Shown here piece by piece: positions 1 through 5,075 of a stretch of 12,186 bases of DNA. The notes beneath the pieces were generated by a model. That model did no database searches. It was not told where the DNA came from and worked only from the letters and a program-made list of their open reading frames with translations. A program made the position numbers and the translations under genes. Origin of the DNA: Treponema sp. (GTDB lineage Bacteria; Spirochaetota; Spirochaetia; Treponematales; Treponemataceae). The stretch spans positions 1 to 12,186 of the forward strand of contig JAEDIW010000060.1 in assembly GCA_016296655.1 (NCBI GenBank), in the 5' to 3' direction. The first letter of the stretch is position 1. Each line of letters begins with the position of its first letter.

Positions 1-56
1 CGAACAACTACCCGTGGAACGTCAACACGAACATCGGGGCGCGGCTTGCCTGTGAC
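1..56 (+). repeat. 3' end of DGR template (or variable) repeat, truncated by window edge
   Basis: Read in the frame starting at base 3, this stretch has repeated AAC codons and encodes NNYPWNVNTNIGARLACD. Sparse AAC (Asn) codons followed by a GC-rich N-I-G-x-R-L end are typical of the 3' end of DGR template and variable repeats, where adenines are the mutable positions. It lies about 160 bp upstream of a DGR-type reverse transcriptase in the same orientation, the usual place for the template repeat. The frame stays open to a TAG at 108-110, so this could instead be the end of a variable protein gene. The rest of the repeat and its partner copy are outside the window, so template versus variable cannot be decided. 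I lean to template repeat because of position and because the AAC codons are intact. Confidence 0.6.
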
Positions 57-176
57 GAATGTAAATTGTTAAGAAAAAGGCATACACTGTTAATCACGGT
101 TACGGCGTAGTGACGATTTATTTTTAACGTCAGTTCGGCTGCCTTTACACGGCATTTGTTGTGCTAAAGTCTTAGA
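57..176 (+). other. DGR spacer between the repeat and the reverse transcriptase
   Basis: This stretch holds no convincing gene; only the frame running out of the upstream repeat stays open, to base 110. It has a small inverted repeat, TGACG/CGTCA at 111-115 and 128-132. A poor promoter-like pair, TTTACA at 144-149 and TAAAGT at 165-170, has a spacer of only 15 and is not convincing. In characterised DGRs the template RNA extends into the spacer before the reverse transcriptase and folds there. By analogy this stretch is probably the 3' part of the template RNA. Confidence 0.4.
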
Positions 177-210
177 CCAGAAAGGCTACGCGCTTTTCTG
201 GTTATTTTTT
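177..210 (+). terminator. Intrinsic terminator between DGR repeat and reverse transcriptase
   Basis: A 10-bp stem (177-186 with 192-201, one G-U pair) closes a 5-nt loop and is followed by TTATTTTTT at 202-210. This is a standard Rho-independent terminator on the plus strand. It ends only 9 bases before the start codon of the reverse transcriptase. It would give a discrete 3' end to the template RNA and leave the reverse transcriptase dependent on read-through. The reverse transcriptase also has only a weak ribosome binding site (AAGTGAATA). Confidence 0.75.
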
Positions 211-219
211 AAGTGAATA

Positions 220-1227
220 ATGATGGATAAACCTATATTTAGTGAAGTTTACGATTTTGAGAATTTGTATTGTGCAGCTTATGAAACTATACAGGATAAA
301 AAGTATTATCCAGAAGAATTACAATTTGCAAGCAACCTTGAAGAAGAGTTGATTAAATTGCAAAATGAACTAATCTGGCATTCATACATTCCTGGCGACT
401 ATTACTATTTTTGGGTTTATGATCCGAAAAAGCGGTTAATTTGCGCTCCAGAACTTAGAGACAGAATTGTTCATACTGCTGTTTGCAGGGTGATTGAAAG
501 ATATATTGAACCGCGCCTGGATTACGATTCTTATGCTTGTAGAAAAGGAAAAGGCGCGCTGGATGCAGCGAATAGAGCCGGGCTTTATACAAACAAATAT
601 TCTCATTTTGTATATTTTGACATTAAGGGGTTCTTTGACAGTATTCCAGTTTTGCCGCTTGAAGAAGTATATTTAAAACGCTTTGTAGATGATTCTGAAA
701 TAATGTGGTTGCTGCATACAATCTTTATGAAAGATTGTAACGGCGTAGGCATAAAGAAAGGATGCAGAACAAGTCAGCTTTCAGCAAATGTTTATTTAAA
801 TGAATTAGACCATTTTATCCGGCATACACTTAAAGCAAAGGCGTATGTTCGATACATGGATGATTTTATAATCTTCAGTAATGATGTGGAATATCTGAAG
901 TTTTGCTGGGCTGAAATAGCGCGGTTCCTGGAAGAAAAATTATTTTTGAAACTGAATGATAAAACTTTTATTGGCATGACTTCACAAGGGTTTGAATTTG
1001 TGGGTTATAGGATTTTTAAGGATTATAAAATCATACGGAAAATAGCCTTAGATAGAAGTGCAGAAACATTAAAGTCTTGGAAAAACGGCAAAGTTAATGA
1101 TTTATCCTTTTATCGGAGTACGGCAAGCCGTGTAGGACATTGCCAGGGTACGGCTAGTTACAAGTGGTACTGCGATTATCTCTTAAAAGCGTTGAAGTTT
1201 GTTCTGATAGACAGGGCGGAAGATTAA
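220..1227 (+). CDS. DGR-type reverse transcriptase
   Basis: RNA-directed DNA polymerase that would copy the adjacent template repeat into mutagenised cDNA to diversify a target protein. Residues 63-110 hold the fingers region (Y-D-P-K-K-R, then D-S-Y-A-C-R-K-G-K-G). FDIKGFFDSI at 133-142 carries the first catalytic aspartate, and YMDD at 212-215 carries the other two. The decisive mark is G-C-R-T-S-Q-L at 181-187: DGR reverse transcriptases have SQ where retroviral and group II intron enzymes usually have QG. The C-terminal G-F-E-F-V-G-Y and S-R-V-G-H blocks also fit the family, and 335 aa is normal for it. Two ATG codons open the frame (220 and 223); either could be used, with a weak upstream AAGTG. 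No accessory gene (avd) or target gene is visible; they would lie to the left. The stop overlaps the convergent gene on the other strand. Confidence 0.93.
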   Translation: MMDKPIFSEVYDFENLYCAAYETIQDKKYYPEELQFASNLEEELIKLQNELIWHSYIPGDYYYFWVYDPKKRLICAPELRDRIVHTAVCRVIERYIEPRLDYDSYACRKGKGALDAANRAGLYTNKYSHFVYFDIKGFFDSIPVLPLEEVYLKRFVDDSEIMWLLHTIFMKDCNGVGIKKGCRTSQLSANVYLNELDHFIRHTLKAKAYVRYMDDFIIFSNDVEYLKFCWAEIARFLEEKLFLKLNDKTFIGMTSQGFEFVGYRIFKDYKIIRKIALDRSAETLKSWKNGKVNDLSFYRSTASRVGHCQGTASYKWYCDYLLKALKFVLIDRAED

Positions 1228-1412
1228 ACGCCACACATTTTAAGAACATACTGCGCCGTTGTAAGCCCTTCTTTCTTTGCAGCTTCCTGTATCGCTTTTT
1301 TTTGTGCGATACTGCAACTAATGGCGAGTTGTTGCCGTCCGCCCTCGTATTTTTCTTTTCGCCCGGCGTTTTCGCGTTTTCCGCCACGACCTTTAGTTAT
1401 AACTTCTTTCAT
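1224..1412 (-). CDS. Small basic ribbon-helix-helix-like protein
   Basis: This 62-aa basic protein has a GGKRENAGRK block near residues 10-19, followed by a strand-like segment (QQLAISCSI) and helices (AQKKAIQEAAKKEG, then LTTAQYVLKM). The GGxRxGAGRK start joined to a short strand-helix-helix is common in small phage and mobile-element proteins predicted to bind DNA as ribbon-helix-helix dimers. It is the last gene of the leftward series and sits just after a strong terminator. GAGG lies 5 bases before the ATG, so it needs read-through or a promoter I cannot see. Its TAA overlaps the TAA of the reverse transcriptase within TTAA. The DNA-binding role is inferred from shape, not from a recognised named family. 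Confidence 0.65.
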   Translation of the reverse strand: MKEVITKGRGGKRENAGRKEKYEGGRQQLAISCSIAQKKAIQEAAKKEGLTTAQYVLKMCGV

Positions 1413-1423
1413 AAAAACCTCAC

Positions 1424-1460
1424 AAAAAAAACTGCGGTTTTTCGCGTGTAAAAACCGCAG
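1424..1460 (-). terminator. Strong intrinsic terminator after the two membrane peptides
   Basis: A perfect 11-bp stem (1450-1460 with 1432-1442) encloses a 7-nt loop and is followed on the minus strand by eight T residues (1431-1424). It lies 7 bases after the stop of the 29-aa peptide. On the plus strand no T run follows, so it acts on leftward transcription only. Confidence 0.9.
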
Positions 1461-1467
1461 TGAACAA

Positions 1468-1557
1468 CTATTTTACAATCAAAAAAACAACAAACAGCAC
1501 AAAAGCCACTAGGCGGAATATATTTGATAATATAGTCACTGCTTTCTTTGTAATCAT
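1468..1557 (-). CDS. 29-aa single-pass membrane peptide
   Basis: The peptide begins MITKKAVTIL and continues as one hydrophobic helix (about residues 8-28) ending in IVK. AGAGG lies 7 bases before the ATG. It sits between two perfect hairpins and is followed by the strong terminator. Its make-up, a lysine-containing N-terminus, one membrane span and a terminal lysine, resembles that of the 33-aa peptide upstream. It may be a second toxin-like peptide, a small holin-like protein or an accessory of the toxin locus. I do not recognise a family. Evidence that it is translated is the ribosome binding site, the uninterrupted hydrophobic frame and the placement of hairpins directly outside the frame. 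Confidence 0.5.
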   Translation of the reverse strand: MITKKAVTILSNIFRLVAFVLFVVFLIVK

Positions 1558-1586
1558 TGACAAACCTCTTTTTATTATCGTAAAAT
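1557..1586 (+). promoter_or_regulatory. Promoter for a predicted antisense RNA
   Basis: A perfect -35 TTGACA at 1557-1562 and a -10 TAAAAT (5 of 6) at 1581-1586 are separated by 18 bp on the plus strand. The predicted start is near 1592. It fires toward the 33-aa peptide gene, antisense to it. The only open frames downstream on this strand are antisense to the toxin gene, and a plus-strand terminator lies about 140 bp on. That supports a non-coding RNA. Confidence 0.65.
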
Positions 1587-1588
1587 GT

Positions 1589-1625
1589 AGAAAACAAGCA
1601 AGGTGGTGAGCCTTGCTTGTTTTCT
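1589..1625 (-). terminator. Perfect 15-bp hairpin at the 3' end of the toxin gene
   Basis: A 15-bp perfect stem (1589-1603 with 1611-1625) has a 7-nt loop. It lies 14 bases after the stop of the 33-aa peptide on the minus strand. The flank on that strand is only moderately U-rich, so it may work as an mRNA-stabilising 3' hairpin or leaky terminator. The predicted antisense RNA starts inside the same stem. Both RNAs would therefore present complementary 7-nt loops (CUCACCA and UGGUGAG). Confidence 0.65.
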
Positions 1626-1734
1626 GGGTTAATTCTGATTTACTTAAAAATCAGAGCCAGCACTGCAACTAGCAGCAAGCCGAAGTTGATGATTAGATTT
1701 GCAAGGTCAATCCAACTCGGCTTTTCTTTTTTTT
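1592..1734 (+). ncRNA. Predicted antisense RNA antitoxin of a type I toxin-antitoxin locus
   Basis: This transcript is bounded by the plus-strand promoter at 1557-1586 and the plus-strand terminator at 1677-1734, giving about 140 nt. It is complementary to the 33-aa peptide mRNA from near its start codon through its 3' hairpin. The 5' end would fold into an 11-bp hairpin with loop UGGUGAG. In known type I systems (txpA/RatA, bsrG/SR4, fst) an antisense RNA encoded opposite a small membrane toxin gene neutralises its mRNA. The arrangement here matches that plan. The RNA itself is inferred; no expression data are available. Confidence 0.6.
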
Positions 1735-1741
1735 CAGCCAT
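1640..1741 (-). CDS. 33-aa holin-like / Fst-TxpA-like membrane toxin
   Basis: The protein starts MAEKKEKPSWIDL and continues as a single membrane helix (about residues 13-32) of the form I-I-N-F-G-L-L-L followed by V-L-A-L-I-F-K. A charged N-terminus and a helix with a central F-G and a terminal lysine match the short holin-like toxins of type I toxin-antitoxin loci (Fst, TxpA, BsrG and relatives), which act at the inner membrane. A perfect AAGGAGG lies 5 bases before the ATG. The gene has its own consensus promoter and a very short leader, so unregulated expression should be high, as expected of a toxin silenced by an antisense RNA. It is followed by a perfect hairpin and overlapped by the predicted antisense transcript. 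A small phage lysis peptide is the main alternative. Confidence 0.7.
   Translation of the reverse strand: MAEKKEKPSWIDLANLIINFGLLLVAVLALIFK
1677..1734 (+). terminator. Intrinsic terminator of the antisense RNA
   Basis: On the plus strand AAGCCGA-A-GTTG (1677-1688) pairs with CAACTCGGCTT (1713-1723). This gives an 11-bp stem with one bulged A, followed by TTTTC and eight T residues (1727-1734). The T run is on the plus side only, so it stops rightward transcription. It lies wholly inside the toxin reading frame, so it has been accommodated within coding sequence. Confidence 0.7.
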
Positions 1742-1761
1742 GCTTACCTCCTTATGATTTA

Positions 1762-1790
1762 ACAATACTATATTATTTTGATTTTGTCAA
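1762..1790 (-). promoter_or_regulatory. Promoter of the toxin gene
   Basis: Minus-strand TTGACA (1790-1785), a 17-bp A/T-rich spacer and TATTGT (1767-1762). The expected start near 1755 leaves a leader of only about 14 bases, most of it the AAGGAGG ribosome binding site. Confidence 0.75.
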
Positions 1791-1813
1791 GCATATTCAA
1801 AAAAATATTTTTT

Positions 1814-2491
1814 TTATTTCAGTTTGTCCATTTGTTGATTAAAAACATCCTGCATCATCTGGGCGGCACGTTCTGAAGCTGGTTCAAGCCATTCTTTTTT
1901 AGGTGTGTGGGTTGACTGGTGCTTTAAGTTTAAAATGTGAGTAGATTTGAAGGAAATATTTTTCCCTGCTTTACGAAAAGAAGAAACCTTAAAGATGGAA
2001 TTGTTCATGCGGATAAAACCCTGGATCTTTGCGGCGACAAAAGCACGTGCAACCAATGCGGCTTTATGGCTTGAAAAATTAGTTGAACCGCGAATTACCC
2101 TGTCTTTAATTGCGCTGTAATAATAAGACCGTCTTACCTTCTTTTCATTTGAGCCGCCACGTGCTTTTGTTGTAGGAATAACCAGATTTCCGCCGTTTTT
2201 ATTGCGATGAGTTCCGCCTTGTTCCTGCCTTGCCATATACCCGGCTTTTTCCATAATACCAGTTTCACTTTTAATCTGGCTAAGGCTTTGGACGCTGTTT
2301 CCGCATGGCGTGAATCTTAATTGATTTGTAGTGAAATTATTACGCAGAGTAAATTTGTTTTCAATTTCCCTTTTTGCGTTATTCCTGGCATTTGCCGCAA
2401 CGATATTCACGGTGCTTATTCCGGCTTTGATGAAGTGGCGGTGAACATCGTCTGTAACTTCCTTCATTGAACTAAATATTTTTGTAGCCAT
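1814..2491 (-). CDS. Probable phage virion/morphogenesis protein
   Basis: This is a 225-aa basic protein. The core at residues 43-112 reads I-E-N-K-F-T-L-R-N-N-F-T-T-N, then Y-M-A-R-Q-E-Q-G-G-T and V-I-P-T-T-K-A-R. A Y-A-x-x-Q-E-x-G-G followed by I-P-T/A-x-x-x-R is a layout seen in head-tail joining, tail completion and virion morphogenesis proteins of tailed phages. The C-terminal K-K-E-W-L-E-P-A also fits. I chose the ATG at 2491: the longer frame from 2578 runs back through the upstream gene and its extra residues look non-coding. The start has only a weak AAGAAT, but a promoter overlapping a dyad lies just upstream, so it may be separately controlled. A non-structural role cannot be excluded. 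Confidence 0.5.
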   Translation of the reverse strand: MATKIFSSMKEVTDDVHRHFIKAGISTVNIVAANARNNAKREIENKFTLRNNFTTNQLRFTPCGNSVQSLSQIKSETGIMEKAGYMARQEQGGTHRNKNGGNLVIPTTKARGGSNEKKVRRSYYYSAIKDRVIRGSTNFSSHKAALVARAFVAAKIQGFIRMNNSIFKVSSFRKAGKNISFKSTHILNLKHQSTHTPKKEWLEPASERAAQMMQDVFNQQMDKLK

Positions 2492-2505
2492 ATTCTTAGG
2501 ATAGT

Positions 2506-2537
2506 ACAATTTTAAATTGTCGCTATACCAAATCCAA
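2506..2537 (-). promoter_or_regulatory. Candidate promoter with overlapping 15-bp dyad
   Basis: Minus-strand TTGGAT (2537-2532), a 17-bp spacer and TAAAAT (2514-2509). The -10 box falls inside a perfect dyad with 7-bp arms, ACAATTT-T-AAATTGT (2506-2520). A repressor bound there would block the promoter. The -35 matches only 3 of 6 and the region is A/T-rich, so this remains a candidate. Confidence 0.4.
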
Positions 2538-2840
2538 GTCATCAAACAATAAAGGCTGCTGATAATTTGCAAGCTCAAATTCCGAAAGCAAGGCGTTCAG
2601 TTTGCTGCTGTTTTCTATCCATGAGCGAATCCTACAGACCGCAGCGCGCTGCGCGTCTTTTTCAGTCGGATATTTTGTTTCTTTTTCGGTGGGATAATAA
2701 GAACGAATGAAACGGCGCAGTTTGCAATTTATACTGTAAACAAAACCGTTTTCTGCAGCATAAATAGTAAGTATTATTTGCGAGCCGTTTTTAGATTCAC
2801 TCTTTTTTTGCACGATTGGCAAAGTTGAAACATAGGTCAT
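2523..2840 (-). CDS. Hypothetical protein, 105 aa
   Basis: I do not recognise a family. The N-terminal half alternates short hydrophobic strands (QIILTIYAAENGFVYSI); the C-terminal half looks helical (DAQRAAVCRIRSWI). A small in-frame tandem repeat, YPTEKETK then YPTEKDAQ, occupies residues 49-64. The tail, PLLFDDLDLV, is acidic and hydrophobic and may be an interaction tail. The ATG overlaps the previous gene's TAA by one base, so the two are translationally coupled. It is soluble and without a signal peptide. Confidence 0.75.
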   Translation of the reverse strand: MTYVSTLPIVQKKSESKNGSQIILTIYAAENGFVYSINCKLRRFIRSYYPTEKETKYPTEKDAQRAAVCRIRSWIENSSKLNALLSEFELANYQQPLLFDDLDLV

Positions 2841-3193
2841 TATTCCGGCTGAAACTCCAGGATCTGCATATTCAAGATTTTTGCAATGCGATATTCAAGC
2901 CGTGCGCCTTTTGAGCGTTTCCAGCCGGGAAGCATACAGATAATATTACAAGAGGAAAGTTCTTTTATATCTTTTCGCATATAATCTGTATAATCGGGTG
3001 TTTTTTCAATTTTGGCAAAAAGATTTTCTATATCTTTTGCAATCGCAATAGGATTTACAACAAAGAAAGTTCCCGACAACTCCAGAAGCTCTTTTTCTGC
3101 CTGTAGAAAATTATCCTGCCATTTTTCAACGCCCGTGATTGGCCCGCTTATATAGATATTTCCGATTAAATCTGAATCTACATTTTTAATCAT
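2840..3193 (-). CDS. DUF4406 (nucleoside 2-deoxyribosyltransferase-like) protein
   Basis: This 117-aa protein opens its fold with I-Y-I-S-G-P-I-T-G at residues 13-21. It then has Y-M-R-K-D-I-K-E-L-S-S-C (71-82) and M-L-P-G-W-K-R-S-K-G-A-R-L-E (87-100). These are the hallmark blocks of the DUF4406 family, which is common in phages and resembles nucleoside 2-deoxyribosyltransferases, with a nucleotide-binding fold. Members are presumed to handle nucleotides or modified bases, but the reaction is not established. AGGTG lies upstream of the ATG. It sits near a DNA methyltransferase in the same accessory run, compatible with a role in DNA or nucleotide modification. Confidence 0.85.
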   Translation of the reverse strand: MIKNVDSDLIGNIYISGPITGVEKWQDNFLQAEKELLELSGTFFVVNPIAIAKDIENLFAKIEKTPDYTDYMRKDIKELSSCNIICMLPGWKRSKGARLEYRIAKILNMQILEFQPE

Positions 3194-3203
3194 TTTTCAC
3201 ACC

Positions 3204-3593
3204 TCATACACTTTGATATTCCATAGATTCCATGACAGCAATATTCCTTTCTGTTGGTTCTATTCCAAGCCTTTTGCACAATCTAAGTCGCAAAAAATGC
3301 TTTGCATACGCGAAAATAAAATTTGCAAGTGCATAGCACATATTGTTTATAACAAGGACAACTGCAATTTTTGCAAGTTCATTCAATTTTAACTTATCAA
3401 GAACAACCGTACCGACAACAAGGAAAATGCCAGACAAAGTTTGATAAGGGAACGATTCAAAAAGCACCGTGTTTGCCAGTCTAAGTTCATTTTGTACTGG
3501 AGTTTTTCCTTCTTCAATCGCTTTTAAAACCCTGTCAAACTCGCTTTTGTACTTTTGCAATTCAGATTTTGTATGAATAAAAAGATAATACAT
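3204..3593 (-). CDS. Small two-pass membrane protein
   Basis: This 129-aa protein has a helical charged N-terminal part (about 8-35). Two hydrophobic spans follow, about residues 50-66 (S-G-I-F-L-V-V-G-T-V-V-L) and 75-97 (K-I-A-V-V-L-V-I-N-N). The second is followed by a basic stretch, HFLRLRLCKR, that probably faces the cytoplasm. No family is recognised. The start is one base after the methyltransferase stop, with AGAGG suitably placed, so the pair is coupled. Candidates include a superinfection or envelope-modifying protein; nothing in the sequence decides this. Confidence 0.75.
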   Translation of the reverse strand: MYYLFIHTKSELQKYKSEFDRVLKAIEEGKTPVQNELRLANTVLFESFPYQTLSGIFLVVGTVVLDKLKLNELAKIAVVLVINNMCYALANFIFAYAKHFLRLRLCKRLGIEPTERNIAVMESMEYQSV

Positions 3594-3594
3594 C

Positions 3595-4857
3595 TTAAAA
3601 CCTCTCTTTTGTTTCTTTTAAGATTTGCTTAAACAGTGCCTTTGCAAAATTGGGCGGAACTGCATTGCCGATTTGTTTTACAACATCAACTTTCGTTCCT
3701 GTAAAAACATAATCTTTTGGAAAACCTGTTGCAGCCGCAAGCTCATGCGGTTGCAACATTCTAAAACCTAGTTCTATTCCTTTTTTGTCTGTTCCAACAA
3801 GAGCGTATCTGTCTTTTGTTGTGAGAGTTGGAATCGGATTTTTTAGGGAAATAGCATGACCTGTACCGTAATATTGAACAAGCATCGGTTGCACAAGACA
3901 ATGTTCCTGTTTTGTACAGATTGTAGAAAGTGGTTCTGTAATCTGTCTGTTTCTCTGTTTTGCAGAAGTTTGTCCGATTGCCATAATAAAAGGCATTATA
4001 AGCATGTGATGCGCACCACTGCATGAGATTGTAGAAAGTGGTTTTTCAATACTTTCAGCGGTCGATTGTCCATATAGGCGCGCAATAAAAGGAACGGCAG
4101 CTTCACCCCAAAACTCACGAATACCGTATTCAATGCGCCGCATTGTTGCAGCCGCTAAGGGCTTTTTGCGTTGGCTGATTATTTGACAGGGCAAAGACCA
4201 ATCAATTATTTCGCTTGCTGGTTTCCAATCAGATAGCAACAAATTACCTCCCTTTGTATTTGTTGGCTCTGGCCATAAAATGCACTTGCCACAATCTTTT
4301 CTAACAGCCTGTATAAAGAGCCGCCTTCTTGAAGTTGCAGCTCCATAATCAGCTGCGCAAAGCACCTGGTAATCGACAATATAATTAAGACTACGCAAAC
4401 CAGAAATAAATGCAGCAAAAGTTTTTCCTTTGCATTCCTTTATTATTTTTCCTTCTATATCCAGCGGCCCCCATGTTCTGAATTCCGGCACATTCTCAAT
4501 TATTATCCTTTTTGGTCTCAATTCCTCTGCAAAACGCAATACTTCCCATGCAGGGGAGCGCATATCTTCGGAACGCGGTTTTCTACCACGGGCTACGGAA
4601 AAATGTTGACAGCCCGGACTAGCCCACAGCAAGTCTGTATTTTTGGATGCAGCCAGCGTATGAGGTTCAATATGCTGTACATTTTCGCAGCGATGCTCTG
4701 CAAATGGATAGTTTTTTGCATGTGTTTCAATGGCGCGTTCCCAATGATTTATTGCGCTCATATTAACATCAAAATTGTAATCATGGGCAGCTTCTATCAA
4801 ACCTGTAGATTCGCCGCCACCACCGCAAAACATATCAACAATGTTTAATTTATTCAT
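3595..4857 (-). CDS. DNA (cytosine-5) methyltransferase, phage type
   Basis: Transfers a methyl group from S-adenosylmethionine to C5 of cytosine in DNA. Motif I is D-M-F-C-G-G-G-G-E-S (8-17). Motif IV is W-A-S-P-G-C-Q-H-F-S (78-87) with Cys83 catalytic, in the PGC form common in phage enzymes rather than PPC. Motif VI is ENV (121-123), motif VIII Y-G-A-A-T-S-R-R-R (171-179), and motif X Q-I-G-N-A-V-P-P (395-402). Between VIII and X there are three imperfect repeats of about 33 aa (256-287, 289-323, 324-355), each with a P-L/I-x-T-I/L core. They fall where the target recognition domain is expected. No restriction endonuclease is adjacent, so it probably protects phage DNA from host restriction or marks it. 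The ATG overlaps the previous gene as ATGA. Confidence 0.95.
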   Translation of the reverse strand: MNKLNIVDMFCGGGGESTGLIEAAHDYNFDVNMSAINHWERAIETHAKNYPFAEHRCENVQHIEPHTLAASKNTDLLWASPGCQHFSVARGRKPRSEDMRSPAWEVLRFAEELRPKRIIIENVPEFRTWGPLDIEGKIIKECKGKTFAAFISGLRSLNYIVDYQVLCAADYGAATSRRRLFIQAVRKDCGKCILWPEPTNTKGGNLLLSDWKPASEIIDWSLPCQIISQRKKPLAAATMRRIEYGIREFWGEAAVPFIARLYGQSTAESIEKPLSTISCSGAHHMLIMPFIMAIGQTSAKQRNRQITEPLSTICTKQEHCLVQPMLVQYYGTGHAISLKNPIPTLTTKDRYALVGTDKKGIELGFRMLQPHELAAATGFPKDYVFTGTKVDVVKQIGNAVPPNFAKALFKQILKETKERF

Positions 4858-5075
4858 ATTACACCCTTTTGTTTTTGATATAAAACACCAACTTTAAAAC
4901 CTTCACGGAAAGCTATTTCAATTTCCTCTGCGATATATTCAAGTTTGTTTTTTTTTATAAAGTTATTGCATTCTGTTTTTCCGACTGTTCCCAAAGATTC
5001 CAGATTATCAGCTGCAATGCGCAAGCGTTTTGCAATGCTTGAATAGTCGTATTTTTCAAAAAGTTCAATGTTCAT
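4854..5075 (-). CDS. Hypothetical helical protein, 73 aa
   Basis: Starts MNIELFEKYD and is predicted mostly helical, with blocks S-I-A-K-R-L-R-I-A-A-D-N-L and I-A-E-E-I-E-I-A-F-R-E-G-F. No family is recognised. A longer frame reaches back to 5108, but I chose the ATG at 5075. It follows AGGAAAAAGAAG, and the preceding 54-aa gene, which has a much better ribosome binding site, covers the upstream part in another frame. It overlaps both neighbours (ATGA with the methyltransferase), so it belongs to a tightly coupled run. Confidence 0.7.
   Translation of the reverse strand: MNIELFEKYDYSSIAKRLRIAADNLESLGTVGKTECNNFIKKNKLEYIAEEIEIAFREGFKVGVLYQKQKGVI

Noticed and set aside
144..170. Promoter for the reverse transcriptase (TTTACA and TAAAGT)
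   Set aside because: The spacer is only 15 bp and both boxes are imperfect, and a terminator follows before the gene. Noted but not called.
1164..1451. 95-aa plus-strand frame after the reverse transcriptase
   Set aside because: It is antisense to the 62-aa basic protein and a terminator, with no ribosome binding site and a Phe/Cys-rich composition typical of antisense frames.
1409..1597. 62-aa minus-strand frame across the two hairpins
   Set aside because: It runs through two perfect hairpins and the terminator and is out of frame with the better-supported 29-aa membrane peptide.
1797..1815. A/T palindrome after the virion gene as a terminator
   Set aside because: AAAAAAATATTTTTTT has no loop and only A-T pairs, so it would be a very weak hairpin.
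2492..2578. Longer start for the probable virion protein
   Set aside because: It overlaps the end of the 105-aa gene in another frame and covers a promoter-like dyad. The added residues (Trp, Tyr and Leu rich) look like out-of-frame translation.
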